Positions 17,549-26,267 of a stretch of 64,000 nt of DNA are shown in pieces; within the stretch, counting starts at the first letter, position 1; each line of letters begins with the position of its first letter. The DNA is from DATFVJ01 sp963851085 (GTDB taxonomy: Bacteria; Actinomycetota; Actinomycetes; Streptosporangiales; Streptosporangiaceae): positions 434,001-498,000 of the forward strand of contig CAWKNX010000018.1 in the NCBI GenBank assembly GCA_963851085.1. The letters are read 5' to 3'. The notes beneath the pieces are model-generated. The model was given only the letters and a program-made list of their open reading frames with translations. It ran no database searches and had not been told where the DNA came from. A program made the translations under genes and the position numbers.

Positions 17549-18335
17549 TTCCCTCATTTCAGCGTGGTGTACCTAAGTTCCATATTCGCGGTGAACTCGC
17601 CGATCTTAACCGCCTCAGGGTGTCGGCCGTTCCACGGATTCCACAGCGTGAACATCTTGATCGGTTACGGCCACGACTTCGTAAGCATGAGCTGGTTCCA
17701 GGTTGTAAGGCATGTCCTCGCGGTCGTGTTTCTTCGGCCGGGATGCCACCAGCACGGGTTTGCCGTCACGTAACTGCCGATCGAGCACTGCTCGGAAGCT
17801 GTTTTGGGTCCTCGGGGTAGGGGCGAACCGTTGACTCCATGCCGGTCAGCTGGGTGAGTAGCTCAGCGCGGTCCCATGACGTTGAGCCCTGATTCAGCCG
17901 CGTAAACCCGTCCGGCTGGCTGTCCGATTCGCGGATTCTTAACCTTGTCATCCGCAGCGTCGTCTTCGCATAGCCGCTGCCACATGCCAGCCCAGTCGGC
18001 CCGCCGCTGCGGCGTCCATGTCTGATCAAGCCCAGCGATCGCCTTCTCCAGTACCGGAGCCCATGCCGCATCGGCATGTGTCCTAGCAAATGAAGGCTGA
18101 ATGTCCGGGCGCGCTCATAAACCGGTAGGTCAGGCGTAACTGTCAGTTCGATCATCCGGCCGGTTGCGATCGCTCCGTCTCTGTCCGTTGCGTCTCGTTA
18201 ACCGCACCTTGTATGTCCCGTCCGGCTGTTCAGTGATCCGCTTGCGATCTCGGCTGGCCGGTGCGCAGCTACCCCGCCGAGCGTCGCAATGATCCACAGT
18301 CCCGCTAATCAGCCTTGCTGCGCCTGGGTCGCGGT
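17549..18335 (-). pseudogene. Frameshifted calpain-like (C2 family) protease pseudogene
   Basis: Reading the minus strand in changing frames recovers a calpain-like domain parallel to the gene at 19493-20383: LWIIATLGGVAAHRPAEI, then EQPDGTYKVRL, MIELTVTPDLPVYE, DAAWAPVLEKAIAGLDQTWT, AELLTQLTGMEST, MPYNLEPAHAYEVVAV and FTLWNPWNGRHPEAV. The active-site His (AHAYEV) and Asn (LWNPWN) survive, but an in-frame TGA precedes the Cys region and at least three frame changes split it. It is clearly decayed, while the small downstream partner gene remains open. Confidence 0.75.
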
Positions 18336-19119
18336 CGGCCGTCCGTCCAGGTACGGCAGGCGCGTGCCATCGGGTGGTCGAGCGGTGTCGCCGTAGCGGT
18401 CGGGTGGCTTGCGTATCATCAAATCGGTCCTGGTAGGCGGGGTGATCTATGTGAGGGTGTAGTCGGTCTGTCTCGTCCTTCTCGGGTGGTGGATCGGTGC
18501 TGGGGCGTTCGTCTGTGGGGCGGCTGTCGTCGCTGGGTTGACGGTGCCAGGGCCAGCGGAGGTAGGCGCGGCCTGTGTCGTCGGGGAGGGCTCCTGGGGG
18601 GCGGGGGACGCCTGCGAGCCAGCGGGGATCGATCTCGTCCGGTGCGGCGGTGTCGGCGGTGCGGGAGCCTTTGTCGCGGCCGTTAGCTGCATGTGGGGAC
18701 GCAGTGCCGCTATCGCGCGGTGCGTCGCCTTTTGGCTGGCCGGGCGTGTGATCGTTACTGGCTGGGTGGTCGCGGCGGTCGCCGGTGCTGGATCGTCCGG
18801 TGCGGTCGCTGCCGGGTCGGGTGCCATCTCGGCTGTCTGGGGGGTCCGGCCTCCAGGGCCGGTCGCGGCGTGGGGTCTCCGCATGATCGGCGGGTCGAGC
18901 CGGATTGCCATAGAAGGCGCGCATCCGCTCGGCGCCGCTGCGCGGCGAGTCCGGCTGGCGCGGCGTCTCGGCGCGGCGACGGAGATTCTCGGCCGGGCGC
19001 TGCGGAATTTCGGCAGCGCGGCGGGGTGTGTCTGGAGCCCGGCGGGGCGTATCGGCGGGGCGCGCGGGTGTGGCGGTGGTGTCGGCCTGGTCGGATGTCC
19101 GGTTGCGTAACTCCGCCAC
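18130..19119 (-). CDS. Hydrophilic Pro/Arg/Asp-rich hypothetical protein running into the calpain pseudogene
   Basis: Residues 1-230 are disordered, rich in Pro, Arg, Asp and Thr, with repeated TPRR/ETPR motifs. ERMRAFYGNPARPADHAETP and DPRWLAGVPRPPGALPDDTGRAYLRWPWHRQP look like real conserved segments, but I do not recognise a family. The frame ends inside the decayed calpain region (about residues 265-329), so the original boundary is uncertain. It may have been the upstream gene of the cassette or an N-terminal domain of the protease. Confidence 0.5.
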   Translation of the reverse strand: MAELRNRTSDQADTTATPARPADTPRRAPDTPRRAAEIPQRPAENLRRRAETPRQPDSPRSGAERMRAFYGNPARPADHAETPRRDRPWRPDPPDSRDGTRPGSDRTGRSSTGDRRDHPASNDHTPGQPKGDAPRDSGTASPHAANGRDKGSRTADTAAPDEIDPRWLAGVPRPPGALPDDTGRAYLRWPWHRQPSDDSRPTDERPSTDPPPEKDETDRLHPHIDHPAYQDRFDDTQATRPLRRHRSTTRWHAPAVPGRTADRDPGAARLISGTVDHCDARRGSCAPASRDRKRITEQPDGTYKVRLTRRNGQRRSDRNRPDDRTDSYA

Positions 19120-19217
19120 GCGGTCATCTCATCACAGGCACGCGTTCGCGGGGGGAGTCATGGCGGGATGACGTGGTCGCCTCCGCATTCTGCCAGCGGC
19201 CCGAACACGGGCGAGTC

Positions 19218-19496
19218 TCACCCGACGCGGGTGAGAGTGGCGTGCCAGGGGCGGCTGACATGGATGGCGTCGAGCCGCCAGGTGTGGTCGGCGAGGTGGA
19301 CGGTGTCGCCCGCGTGCAGTTCGGCGGTCAGCTCACGGGCGCCATGACGGATGGCGATGTGGACGCGGGCGGGTTTGCTGCCGGTCGCGGGGACGCAGGT
19401 GATTCCGGCGAATCGGGTGCCCTGGTGCCCGGTGACCTGGCCGTGGGCGATGTGGATCCGGGTGCCGGTGTTCATATCCGGTAATGGGCCGTTCAT
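19218..19496 (-). CDS. Small conserved protein, calpain-cassette partner (copy 2)
   Basis: 92 aa (ATG 19496) whose ATG overlaps the TGA of the calpain-like gene as ATGA, so translation is probably coupled. It is paralogous to the protein at 17271-17546 along its length (see that entry), with the conserved GDTVHLADHTWRLDAI core. The persistent pairing with a calpain-like gene suggests a functional partner, for example an inhibitor or substrate; this is inference only. Confidence 0.72.
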   Translation of the reverse strand: MNGPLPDMNTGTRIHIAHGQVTGHQGTRFAGITCVPATGSKPARVHIAIRHGARELTAELHAGDTVHLADHTWRLDAIHVSRPWHATLTRVG

Positions 19497-20383
19497 GTGA
19501 GCGTGGCGTAGCCGGGCTGGGTGAGCTGAGCGAGAGCGGTGAGCGGTACGGGCTTGGGGTGGTGATACCCCCATGGGTTGCGCAGGATGGCGGTGCGCCA
19601 GCGGAAGTCGGTGATCTCGTATACTTGGCCGGCGACCAGCCGGTACGGCAAGACCTCGCCGGGAACCCTTTCCTTCCGGGCGGTGATGATGACCGGCTTG
19701 CGGGCGGCGAGTTGGCGCCGCATCGTGCGGCGGATCGGCCCGCGCCGGACCGGCAGGTGGCGGACCGCTGCCTGCCGACCGGTGAGCTGGGTGAGTGCCT
19801 CGGCCTGATCGAAGGCGGTCCCGCTGTGGCCGAGGCGCACGTAGCCAGTGGGAGCTGGGCCGTGGCGGTGCCGGGGGAGTTGCGGGTCAGCAGTGTCGGC
19901 GGCGCAGGCCCGGTCCCAGGATTGCGCCCATTGGGTGCGGCGCCGCGCTGTCCAGGACGTCTCCACACCGGCGAAGGACTTCTCCGCGATGGCCGCCCAG
20001 GCGACACGGTCCGCTTTCGCGTACGCGGGCTCACCGGGTGAGTGGTCATATACCGGCAGATCCGGGGTGATCGACAATTCGATGGTTCGCCCGGTTGGGA
20101 CCGCGCCCGACGCGGTGCACCGCGCCTCGGCGAGCGCGACGCGATACGTGCCGTCGTGGCATTCGGTGACCCGGCTGGTGATCTGATCCGGGAGGTGGCC
20201 CGCGACCGCGCCCAAGACCGCGATCAGCCAGCCATCGCCCAGCGTCCCCTGTTCGGCATCCTCACGCTGCGATCGCGGGCAGGTCTCGACGGTTGCAGCC
20301 GAATCCGGACTAGTACGGGCACTTAGGCTGGTGCCTGCGCCTCGCACGGCGCCGAGGCTGCTTGGGGTCATGGTCTTGCGCAT
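19493..20383 (-). CDS. Calpain-like protein lacking the catalytic Cys and His
   Basis: 296 aa from ATG 20383 (AGGAG upstream). The calpain active-site block normally reads QGxxGDCW; here it is EQGTLGDGWLIAVLGAVA with G51 (GGC, one base from TGC) at the Cys position. The His block LVAxHAYEV is LVAGQVYEI with Q253. The third residue, N269 in LRNPWG, is kept. The fold landmarks (DGTYRVAL, SITPDLPVYD, AWAAIAEKSFAG) are intact and the frame is undisturbed, so this looks like a maintained pseudoprotease rather than a random wreck. It sits in a three-gene operon between the 111-aa protein upstream (6-base gap to its longest frame) and the coupled small gene downstream. Confidence 0.78.
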   Translation of the reverse strand: MRKTMTPSSLGAVRGAGTSLSARTSPDSAATVETCPRSQREDAEQGTLGDGWLIAVLGAVAGHLPDQITSRVTECHDGTYRVALAEARCTASGAVPTGRTIELSITPDLPVYDHSPGEPAYAKADRVAWAAIAEKSFAGVETSWTARRRTQWAQSWDRACAADTADPQLPRHRHGPAPTGYVRLGHSGTAFDQAEALTQLTGRQAAVRHLPVRRGPIRRTMRRQLAARKPVIITARKERVPGEVLPYRLVAGQVYEITDFRWRTAILRNPWGYHHPKPVPLTALAQLTQPGYATLT

Positions 20384-20419
20384 GGCGGGCGCTCCTGGAG
20401 CGTCACAATCCATAGCCGA

Positions 20420-20755
20420 CTATTGAGGCGTAATCCCCGTTGATGCATCCTGCCCCTCCTGGTGCCTTTTCAGCTCGGTCTCAAGCTCGTCAAGATCGTG
20501 CGTAATGATGGTGTGCGGGTGAATAGTTACGGTCACCCCATACGCGCAGTAGCGAATACCCGCGTTCTGATCTAGGGCTTCCCTGATGATCTGGTGCCCA
20601 GAGAACTTCTCGCGCAGCTCGGCAAGCTTGCGGATCTCTTCCTTGCCGGGGATCTCGCCGCGTTTCACTCGCGCGCCGCCGACAGTCACGGTCATGGCCT
20701 GGCCGTTGGGTGGGGCTGCCTGAGCCCGGTGTGGAGTCTGTGCTGACTCGCTCAT
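20420..20755 (-). CDS. Hypothetical protein, first gene of the calpain-like operon
   Basis: 111 aa. The N-terminal ~25 residues are Pro/Ala/Gln-rich; the rest is a charged alpha/beta protein (GEIPGKEEIRKLAELREKFSGHQIIREALDQNAGIRYCAYGVTVTIHPHTIITHDLDELETELKRH). I do not recognise the family. It starts the minus-strand operon 20755-19218 and is divergent from a small GntR regulator with 90 bases of A/T-rich spacer between them. Confidence 0.65.
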   Translation of the reverse strand: MSESAQTPHRAQAAPPNGQAMTVTVGGARVKRGEIPGKEEIRKLAELREKFSGHQIIREALDQNAGIRYCAYGVTVTIHPHTIITHDLDELETELKRHQEGQDASTGITPQ

Positions 20756-20763
20756 GTCAGCAG

Positions 20764-20812
20764 TCTAGCTGTATATAGAGGTCTACATCTAGCTGTAGCG
20801 TTAGCTATACAT
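20764..20812. promoter_or_regulatory. Divergent promoter region with repeated TCTAGCTGTA boxes
   Basis: TCTAGCTGTA occurs at 20764-20773 and 20788-20797, followed by an inverted tagctatacat at about 20802. This A/T-rich patch separates the calpain-like operon from the GntR gene and is a good operator candidate for it. The same 10-mer appears at 62231-62240 upstream of the putative toxin-antitoxin pair. Confidence 0.5.
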
Positions 20813-20845
20813 CTGTGCAGGTCAGTGGATGCCTAGCATGATCGT

Positions 20846-21085
20846 GTGAGTGATCCTCCGCGCTTTGATCCGCGCGGCCCAGAGCTTGTCTACATGCTCG
20901 TGGCTGACGACATTGCTGGCCAGATCGAGGGCGGCAAGCTTCAGCCCGGCGCACGGCTGCCCGGTGAGGATGCTCTCGCAGAGCATTACGGTGTGGCACG
21001 CATGACCGTGCGGCGTGCGATGCGGGAGCTACGCGAGCGTGGCCTGATCCGTACCCTAAGCGGCAAGGGCAGCTACGTCCGTTGA
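20846..21085 (+). CDS. Minimal GntR-type DNA-binding protein
   Basis: 79 aa, essentially only the GntR winged helix: VADDIAGQIEGGKLQPGARLPGEDALAEHYGVARMTVRRAMRELRERGLIRTLSGKGSYV. The C-terminal effector domain of normal GntR proteins is absent and the stop follows the wing directly. Such short GntR proteins are typical of actinobacterial integrative elements. Divergent from the calpain-like operon, which it probably controls with itself. Start: GTG at 20846 (gtgagtgatcctccg). Confidence 0.85.
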   Translation: MSDPPRFDPRGPELVYMLVADDIAGQIEGGKLQPGARLPGEDALAEHYGVARMTVRRAMRELRERGLIRTLSGKGSYVR

Positions 21086-21417
21086 CGTCGGATGTGGTAT
21101 CTAGGCGGCTCGCCAGGCGAGGCCGAAGAGACCCCATAGATCCCCGAGAGTGCGCCACCCTTAGCTGCGGGCTGCGAGAGGCCTGGCAGGAGCGCGCCGG
21201 TGTGGGGGATCAGGGTCCAGCCGCGCACCAAAGCAGTGGCGGCCAGCGGGCCATCGCTCACGCTTTCGTACCCGGCGGCTGCTGACCTTTCACCAATGCG
21301 AGTTCCGCGCCGTCACGCCATTGGCGGGCGGCAGTTTCACCCTGCTTCCCCGTGACCGTGAGCCCGGCGGGCGGGGCTGAGCGCGGCATGCACCACATGC
21401 CAGGGCCACGTGGTCGG
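21086..21417. other. Intergenic region, nothing recognised
   Basis: No protein-like frame, RNA gene or strong hairpin was seen between the GntR gene and the papain-like amidase pseudogene. Confidence 0.5.
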
Positions 21418-22160
21418 CTAGGTGACGGCTGCGCAGCCGTTCAGGAAAATGGGACGTCCACGCGCTATCTCGCCGCTGAGGCGGGCACCTGCGGACAGGG
21501 CGAGATCGTCGCCGCTCCAGAACCTGCCCGCGTCGTACCAGTTCGGCCGGCGCTTATCCGGCAGCAGGCCCATGGCCTGGTAGGTGACCGCGACCACCTC
21601 GGCGCAGTAGGCGGTGGCCAGGTCACCGCCGCGCGGGCCCTCCTGCGCACCATTCTGCGCGCCGCCCCGCGTGCCATTCTGCGCATCGCCCGGCGCATCG
21701 CCCGGCGCGCCGTGCCGCGCGCGGTACCTGGCGGGCGCGCGGCCGCGCAACCAGCGTGAGGCAAGGCGGACCGTGGAAGGGAACGGCGTGCCGTCGAGGC
21801 GGGCGATGGTGCGCAGGACGGCGTCCTCCGTCTCGCGGGTGACCGGGGAGTCGAGCTGGCGCAGCCACGCCCGCTGCCCGTATTTCGTGGCCCAGACGAT
21901 GACCGCCTCGCGCAGGTCGTGCAGCTGGACCCCACGGTGGTGGGTGCCCGACCACAGTCGGGCAGGGACCGGCCGAGCTCGGCGTGCCACATCAGCGGCG
22001 GCAGGTCGTCCACGACGACGGACATGCCGACATGGTTGACGGGGCTGTTGGTGGTCACCTGGATCGCGCGGTCAGCCGCCGTGCGCCCGCGAAACAGCCA
22101 CACGTCACCGGTGCGGGTCACATCGAGCGCCTCGTCCAGGGTGATGCTCACGCCGGCCAC
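21418..22160 (-). pseudogene. Permuted papain-like (NlpC/P60-type) amidase homologue, frameshifted
   Basis: Two frames join at about 21957. The N-terminal part (22160 down) reads MAGVSITLDEALDVTRTGDVWLFRG...VNHVGMSVVVDDLPPLMWHAELGRSLPD; the continuation in the next frame reads LWSGTHHRGVQLHDLREAVIVWATKYGQRAWLRQLD...ATAYCAEVVAVTYQAMGLLPDKRRPNWYDAGRFWSGDDLAL. One missing base after the codon for SLPD explains the break. The NHVGM His and AYCAEVV Cys are as expected for the YiiX/NlpC-like permuted papain fold. Residues RARHGAPGDAPGDAQNGTR are a repeat-type insertion (21640-21725). Confidence 0.8.
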
Positions 22161-22184
22161 GGTCGTAGCCTAGGCAGGTGCGCT

Positions 22185-22379
22185 ATGTGGAAAGTACTGG
22201 GCCTGGCAGGTTTCGTGGGTGTCGCAGCCACCGGAGCGGTGATCGTCCGGTCCGAGCGGCGCCGCCGCGCCTACACTCCGGAGCAGATCCGGGCACGGCT
22301 GCACGCGCGGTTCGCCGAGGCGTCCGGCGACGCGCCGACGGGTGACGCGAAGCCGCACAGCGGCGGTCCGCACCAATGA
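22185..22379 (+). CDS. Small membrane-anchored basic protein
   Basis: 64 aa: MWKVLGLAGFVGVAATGAVIV (one N-terminal membrane span), then RSERRRRAYTPEQIRARLHARFAEA and a hydrophilic tail. Short proteins of this design are common in actinomycetes; function unknown. It is divergent from the amidase-like pseudogene and antisense to the aberrant 3' extension of the aldo/keto reductase frame (22271-23638), which supports that extension being unnatural. Confidence 0.7.
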   Translation: MWKVLGLAGFVGVAATGAVIVRSERRRRAYTPEQIRARLHARFAEASGDAPTGDAKPHSGGPHQ

Positions 22380-23638
22380 CCCCCGGGGGCTCCGGCCTCC
22401 CCCCTGCCGGGGCCCCCGGGCCACCATCCATGCGGCGCGCGAGCCCTTGCTGCCCGGGCCACGCTGGCGGACGCGCTCGGCTCGACGCCCAAGCCGATGA
22501 GCTGCGGGCGATCGCGGCGGCCACCGCGCGAGAGACCGGGCTGACCTGGCTGCTGCCACCCTCGTGACCGTCGGCTCCGGACGCCGGCTGAGCTGGCGGT
22601 CCGGTCGGGCAGGGGGCGGCGGCGTTGCGCCGGATCGCTGATCGAGGGTGGGTCGTACCCGGCGTCCGCGCGGTTGAGGTTGGTTCCCGGCGGGACGATC
22701 TTGTCGATCCGGTCGAGCACATCGTCGTCGAGGGTCAGCTTCGCGGCCGCAAGCAGGTCGGTGAGCTGGTCCATGGTGCGCGGGCCGATGATCGCCGCGG
22801 TCACGGCGGGATGCGCCATGACGAACGCGAGTGCCAGGTGGGCCAGCGAGCAGCCGACGTCCTCCGCGATCTTGATCAGCTCTTCGACCGCCGCGAGCTT
22901 GGCCTGGTTGGCCGGCAGCGAAGGGTCGAAACGCAGCGGCAGGCGCGACGCGCGGCCGCTGGTCATGTCCACGTCCTGCGCGCTGCGGTATCTGCCGGTC
23001 AGCCAGCCACCCGCGAGCGGGCTCCACACGATGGCGCCCATGCCGTAACGGGCACACGCGGGAAGCACCGATGTTTCCACGCCGCGCGCCAGCATCGAGT
23101 ATGGCGGCTGCTCGCACCGGAACCGGACATGCCCGCGCCGCTCCGCTACCCACTGCGCCTCGACGATCTGGTCCGCGGGGAAGGTCGACGAGCCGATCGC
23201 CCGGACCTTGCCCGCGTGGACCAGATCAGACAGCGCCGACAGCGTCTCGTCGATGTCGGTGGACGGATCCGGCCGGTGGATCTGGTACAGGTCGATGTAG
23301 TCGGTCCGCAGGCGCCGCAGGCTGGCCTCAACCTCGCGCACGAGCCAACGGCGCGAGTTGCCGGCCATGTTCGGATCGCGGCCCATCGGCCCATGCGCCT
23401 TCGTGGCGAGGACCACCTGGTCGCGGCGTCCCTCGAGCGCCTCGCCGACGATCTCCTCCGACTCCCCGGCCGAATAGACGTCCGCGGTGTCGATGAAGTT
23501 GATCCCCGCGTCCAGAGCCGCGTGGATGACTCGCGCGGAGTCCGCGTGGTCGGCGTTGCCCCACGCGCCGAACATCATCGCCCCGAGGCAGTACGGGCTT
23601 ACCTTGATGCCGGTGCCGCCCAGTCTGCGCAACCGCAT
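22271..23638 (-). CDS. Aldo/keto reductase with an abnormal C-terminal extension
   Basis: NADPH-dependent oxidoreductase on a TIM barrel. The catalytic tetrad is visible as D50 and Y55 (FIDTADVY), K80 (LATKAHG) and H121 (YQIHRPD). The cofactor end AAIIGPRTMDQL is present. Homologues of this group stop near residue 330 (after ADAGYDPPSISDPAQRRR). This frame continues ~120 more Arg/Gly/Pro-rich residues across the antisense small gene, so the native stop appears to have been lost. The start is ATG 23638 (GAGGGAG upstream) rather than the frame start 23656. Confidence 0.85.
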   Translation of the reverse strand: MRLRRLGGTGIKVSPYCLGAMMFGAWGNADHADSARVIHAALDAGINFIDTADVYSAGESEEIVGEALEGRRDQVVLATKAHGPMGRDPNMAGNSRRWLVREVEASLRRLRTDYIDLYQIHRPDPSTDIDETLSALSDLVHAGKVRAIGSSTFPADQIVEAQWVAERRGHVRFRCEQPPYSMLARGVETSVLPACARYGMGAIVWSPLAGGWLTGRYRSAQDVDMTSGRASRLPLRFDPSLPANQAKLAAVEELIKIAEDVGCSLAHLALAFVMAHPAVTAAIIGPRTMDQLTDLLAAAKLTLDDDVLDRIDKIVPPGTNLNRADAGYDPPSISDPAQRRRPLPDRTASSAGVRSRRSRGWQQPGQPGLSRGGRRDRPQLIGLGVEPSASASVARAARARAPHGWWPGGPGRGEAGAPGGHWCGPPLCGFASPVGASPDASANRACSRARICSGV

Positions 23639-23785
23639 GAATCGCCACTCCCTCATCGTTGGTGTTCCGTATACCCATCCTGCCGGGCCGGCCGCGTTGG
23701 ACGGCCGCGGCCGGCTGATTGAGTACGGCCGCGGTCATGTGATCAGTCCGGAGAGGTGTAGCGAAGGCCGGATAGCGTGGGTCGG

Positions 23786-25924
23786 GTGAACAGGCTGAAG
23801 AGCGCGACGAGCCCTTATCTTGCTGCAGCATGCGGACAACCCGGTGGACTGGTGGCCATGGTCGCAGGAAGCCTTCGACGAGGCCAGGCGCCGTGACGTG
23901 CCCGTGTGCTGTCGGTCGGCTACTCGGCCTGCCACTGGTGCCATGTCATGGCGCACGAGTCCTTCGAGGACCCGCAGACCGCCGCGATGATGAACGAGAA
24001 CCTGGTCGCCATCAAGGTGGACCGCGAGGAGCGGCCGGACATCGACGCGGTCTACATGACCGCGACGCAGGCAATGACGGGCCAGGGTGGCTGGCCGATG
24101 ACGGTCTTCATGACCGGGACGGCGAGCCGTTCTTCTGCGGCACCTATTTCCCGCGCGAGCCCTTCCAGCGCCTGATCGCCGCGGTCGCGCGCACGTGGGC
24201 CGAGGAGCGTGAGCGGATCACCGGCCAGGGGAAGCGGATCGCCGCGGCGCTCACCGAGCGGGCGGCGGCGCCCCTCGCGCCGCCAGGCACCGCGCCGCTT
24301 CGCGACCAGCTCGGCCCCGCGCTTTCCGCCGCCGTGGCGTCCCTCGAAGGGGACTTCGACGGTGTGCACGGCGGGTTCGGCGGCGCGCCCAAGTTCCCGC
24401 CGTCGATGGTGCTCGAATTCCTGCTGCGCCACCACGAGCGGACCGGCAGCGCCGCCGCGCTGCGGATGGCAGCGGCGACCGCGGAGGCAATGGCGCGCGG
24501 CGGCATGTACGACCAGCTTGGCGGGGGTTTCGCGCGGTACTCCGTGGACGATTCGTGGGTGGTGCCGCACTTCGAGAAGATGCTCTACGACAATGCGCTG
24601 CTCGCGCGCGTCTACGCGCACCTGTGGCGCCGCACGGGCTCGCGGCTCGCCCGCCGCATCGCCGCGGAGACCTGCGACTGGATGATCCGCGAGCTGCGCA
24701 CCCCCGAGGGCGGATTCGCGTCCGCGCTCGACGCGGACAGCGAGGGTTCGGAGGGCCGGTTCTACGTCTGGACGCCGGCGCAGCTCGCCGAGGCGGCTGG
24801 CGAGGGCGACGCGCCGTACGCGGCGCAGGTGTTCGGCGTGACGCCGGCCGGCACGTTCGAGCGGGGCAGTTCGGTGCTCCAGTACCGGCGCGACACGGAT
24901 GATCCCGAACGGCTGCGCGCCATCCGCTCCGCTCTCTTGACCGCACGCGCCACCCGGATCCGGCCCGGGCGCGACGACAAGATCGTCGCCGCGTGGAACG
25001 GTCTCGCGATCGCCGCGCTGGCGGAAACCGGCCTGCTGCTTGGACCGGCCCGAGTTGGTGGCGGCAGCCCGCGGCGCGGCGCAGTTGCTCGCGGAAGTGC
25101 ACATGGATGTAAGCAGCCGCGGCGCGGTGATGGCCCGGACCTCGCGGGACGGGCGAACGGGCCCGGGCGGCGGCGTGCTCGAGGACTACGCGTGCGTCGC
25201 CGAGGGATTCCTCGCCCTCGCGGGTGTCACCGGGGAGGCGCAGTGGATCCAGGCCGCGGGAGACCTGCTTGACGCGGCCCTCGGCCGGTTCGGTGACGGC
25301 GGCGGCGGCTTCTATGACACGGCGGACGACGCCGAACGCCTGCTCTACCGGCCGCAGGACCCGGCGGACAACGCGACGCCCTCCGGCTGGTTCGCCGCGG
25401 CTGGTGCGCTGCTCAGCTACAGCGCGCTGACCGGCTCTGCCCGGCACCGGCAGGCCGCGTCGGGCCTGCTTTCCCTGGTGCCCGCGCTTGCCGGGCGTTT
25501 TCCGCGCGCGGCCGGATGGGGGCTTGCGGTCGGTGAGGCGTACCTGTCCGGCCCGGTCGAGATCGCCGTCGTCGGCGAGCCGGCCGACCCGCGTACGGCG
25601 GCACTGCACCGGATGGCGCTGCACGCCGCACCGCCCGGCGCGGTGATCGCGGCCGGGCCGCCAGATGGCAGGGCCGGCGGTGCAGACGGAGCCGGCGGTG
25701 CAGACGGAGCCGGCGGTGCCGGCGGTGCAGACGGAGCTGGCAGTGCTGGCGGTGCTGGCGGTGCTGGCGGTGCTACCCACGATCCGCGCATTCCCCTGCT
25801 GGCCGGGCGTGGCCTGGTCGGCGGCGCACCCGCCGCCTACGTCTGCAGAGACTTCGCCTGCCGCGCGCCCGTGACCACCCCGGACGAGCTTGCCGCCGCG
25901 CTTGGCGCCACGATCGCGCCCTAG
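23786..25924 (+). pseudogene. YyaL-type thioredoxin-domain protein (DUF255), broken by four 1-base indels
   Basis: Piecing frames together restores a complete ~700-aa N-acylglucosamine-2-epimerase-like/thioredoxin-domain protein: VNRLKSATSPYL, QHADNPVDWWPWSQEAFDEA, SVGYSACHWCHVMAHESFED (CxxC), GGWPMTVFMT, GEPFFCGTYFPREPF, HGGFGGAPKFP, YDQLGGGFARYSVDD, VPHFEKMLYDNA, DADSEGSEGRFYVWT and DDKIVAAWNGLAIAALAETG, ending at 25924. The breaks are an extra T near 23822, a missing base near 23904, a missing base near 24118 and an extra G near 25040. A (GGADGA)n insertion at about 25675-25780 lies before the C-terminus. Because each break is one base, sequencing error is as likely as true decay. Confidence 0.85.
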
Positions 25925-26267
25925 TTTCCCCAGGATCCCGATCGGTCCTGAGTTATCCACAGACTCCCGTTCACCCCTCCCGCACCCCCTTGACAACCTG
26001 CCAAGATCGTCAGTAGGGCAACGCCCCCAAGGGAGGGCGGGTCTTGCAGGGAGGGCGGGTCTTGCAAGGGGCGGGTCTTGCAAGGGCGGATCTTGCAGGG
26101 AGCGGGATTGTGGCGATGTCGCTGGGGTAGGGCACATGCGTGGCCGAGGGTGCTATGTCGGCCCACAGTGGCACGTGGGCCGCAATTGTCGTTGAATGAA
26201 CCCATGGCCGCCGAACCAGCGGCCGCTGCGGCGCGTCGAACGAATAGGGCGAGCGAGAGGAGCCACC
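25925..26267. other. Intergenic region with a short tandem repeat
   Basis: At about 26031-26100 the units gggagggcgggtcttgca, ggggcgggtcttgca and agggcggatcttgca follow one another. No gene recognised. The segment holds the promoter and 5' region of the NlpC/P60 gene. Confidence 0.65.

Noticed and set aside
22376..22567. 62-codon plus-strand frame directly after the small membrane gene
   Set aside because: ATGA overlap is suggestive, but the sequence is mostly Pro/Gly low complexity and antisense to the reductase extension; only RLDAQADELRAIAAATARETG looks protein-like, which is not enough to call a gene.
24251..26137. 628-codon minus-strand frame
   Set aside because: Runs antisense through the YyaL-type gene and its repeat; sequence is Arg/Pro-rich noise.
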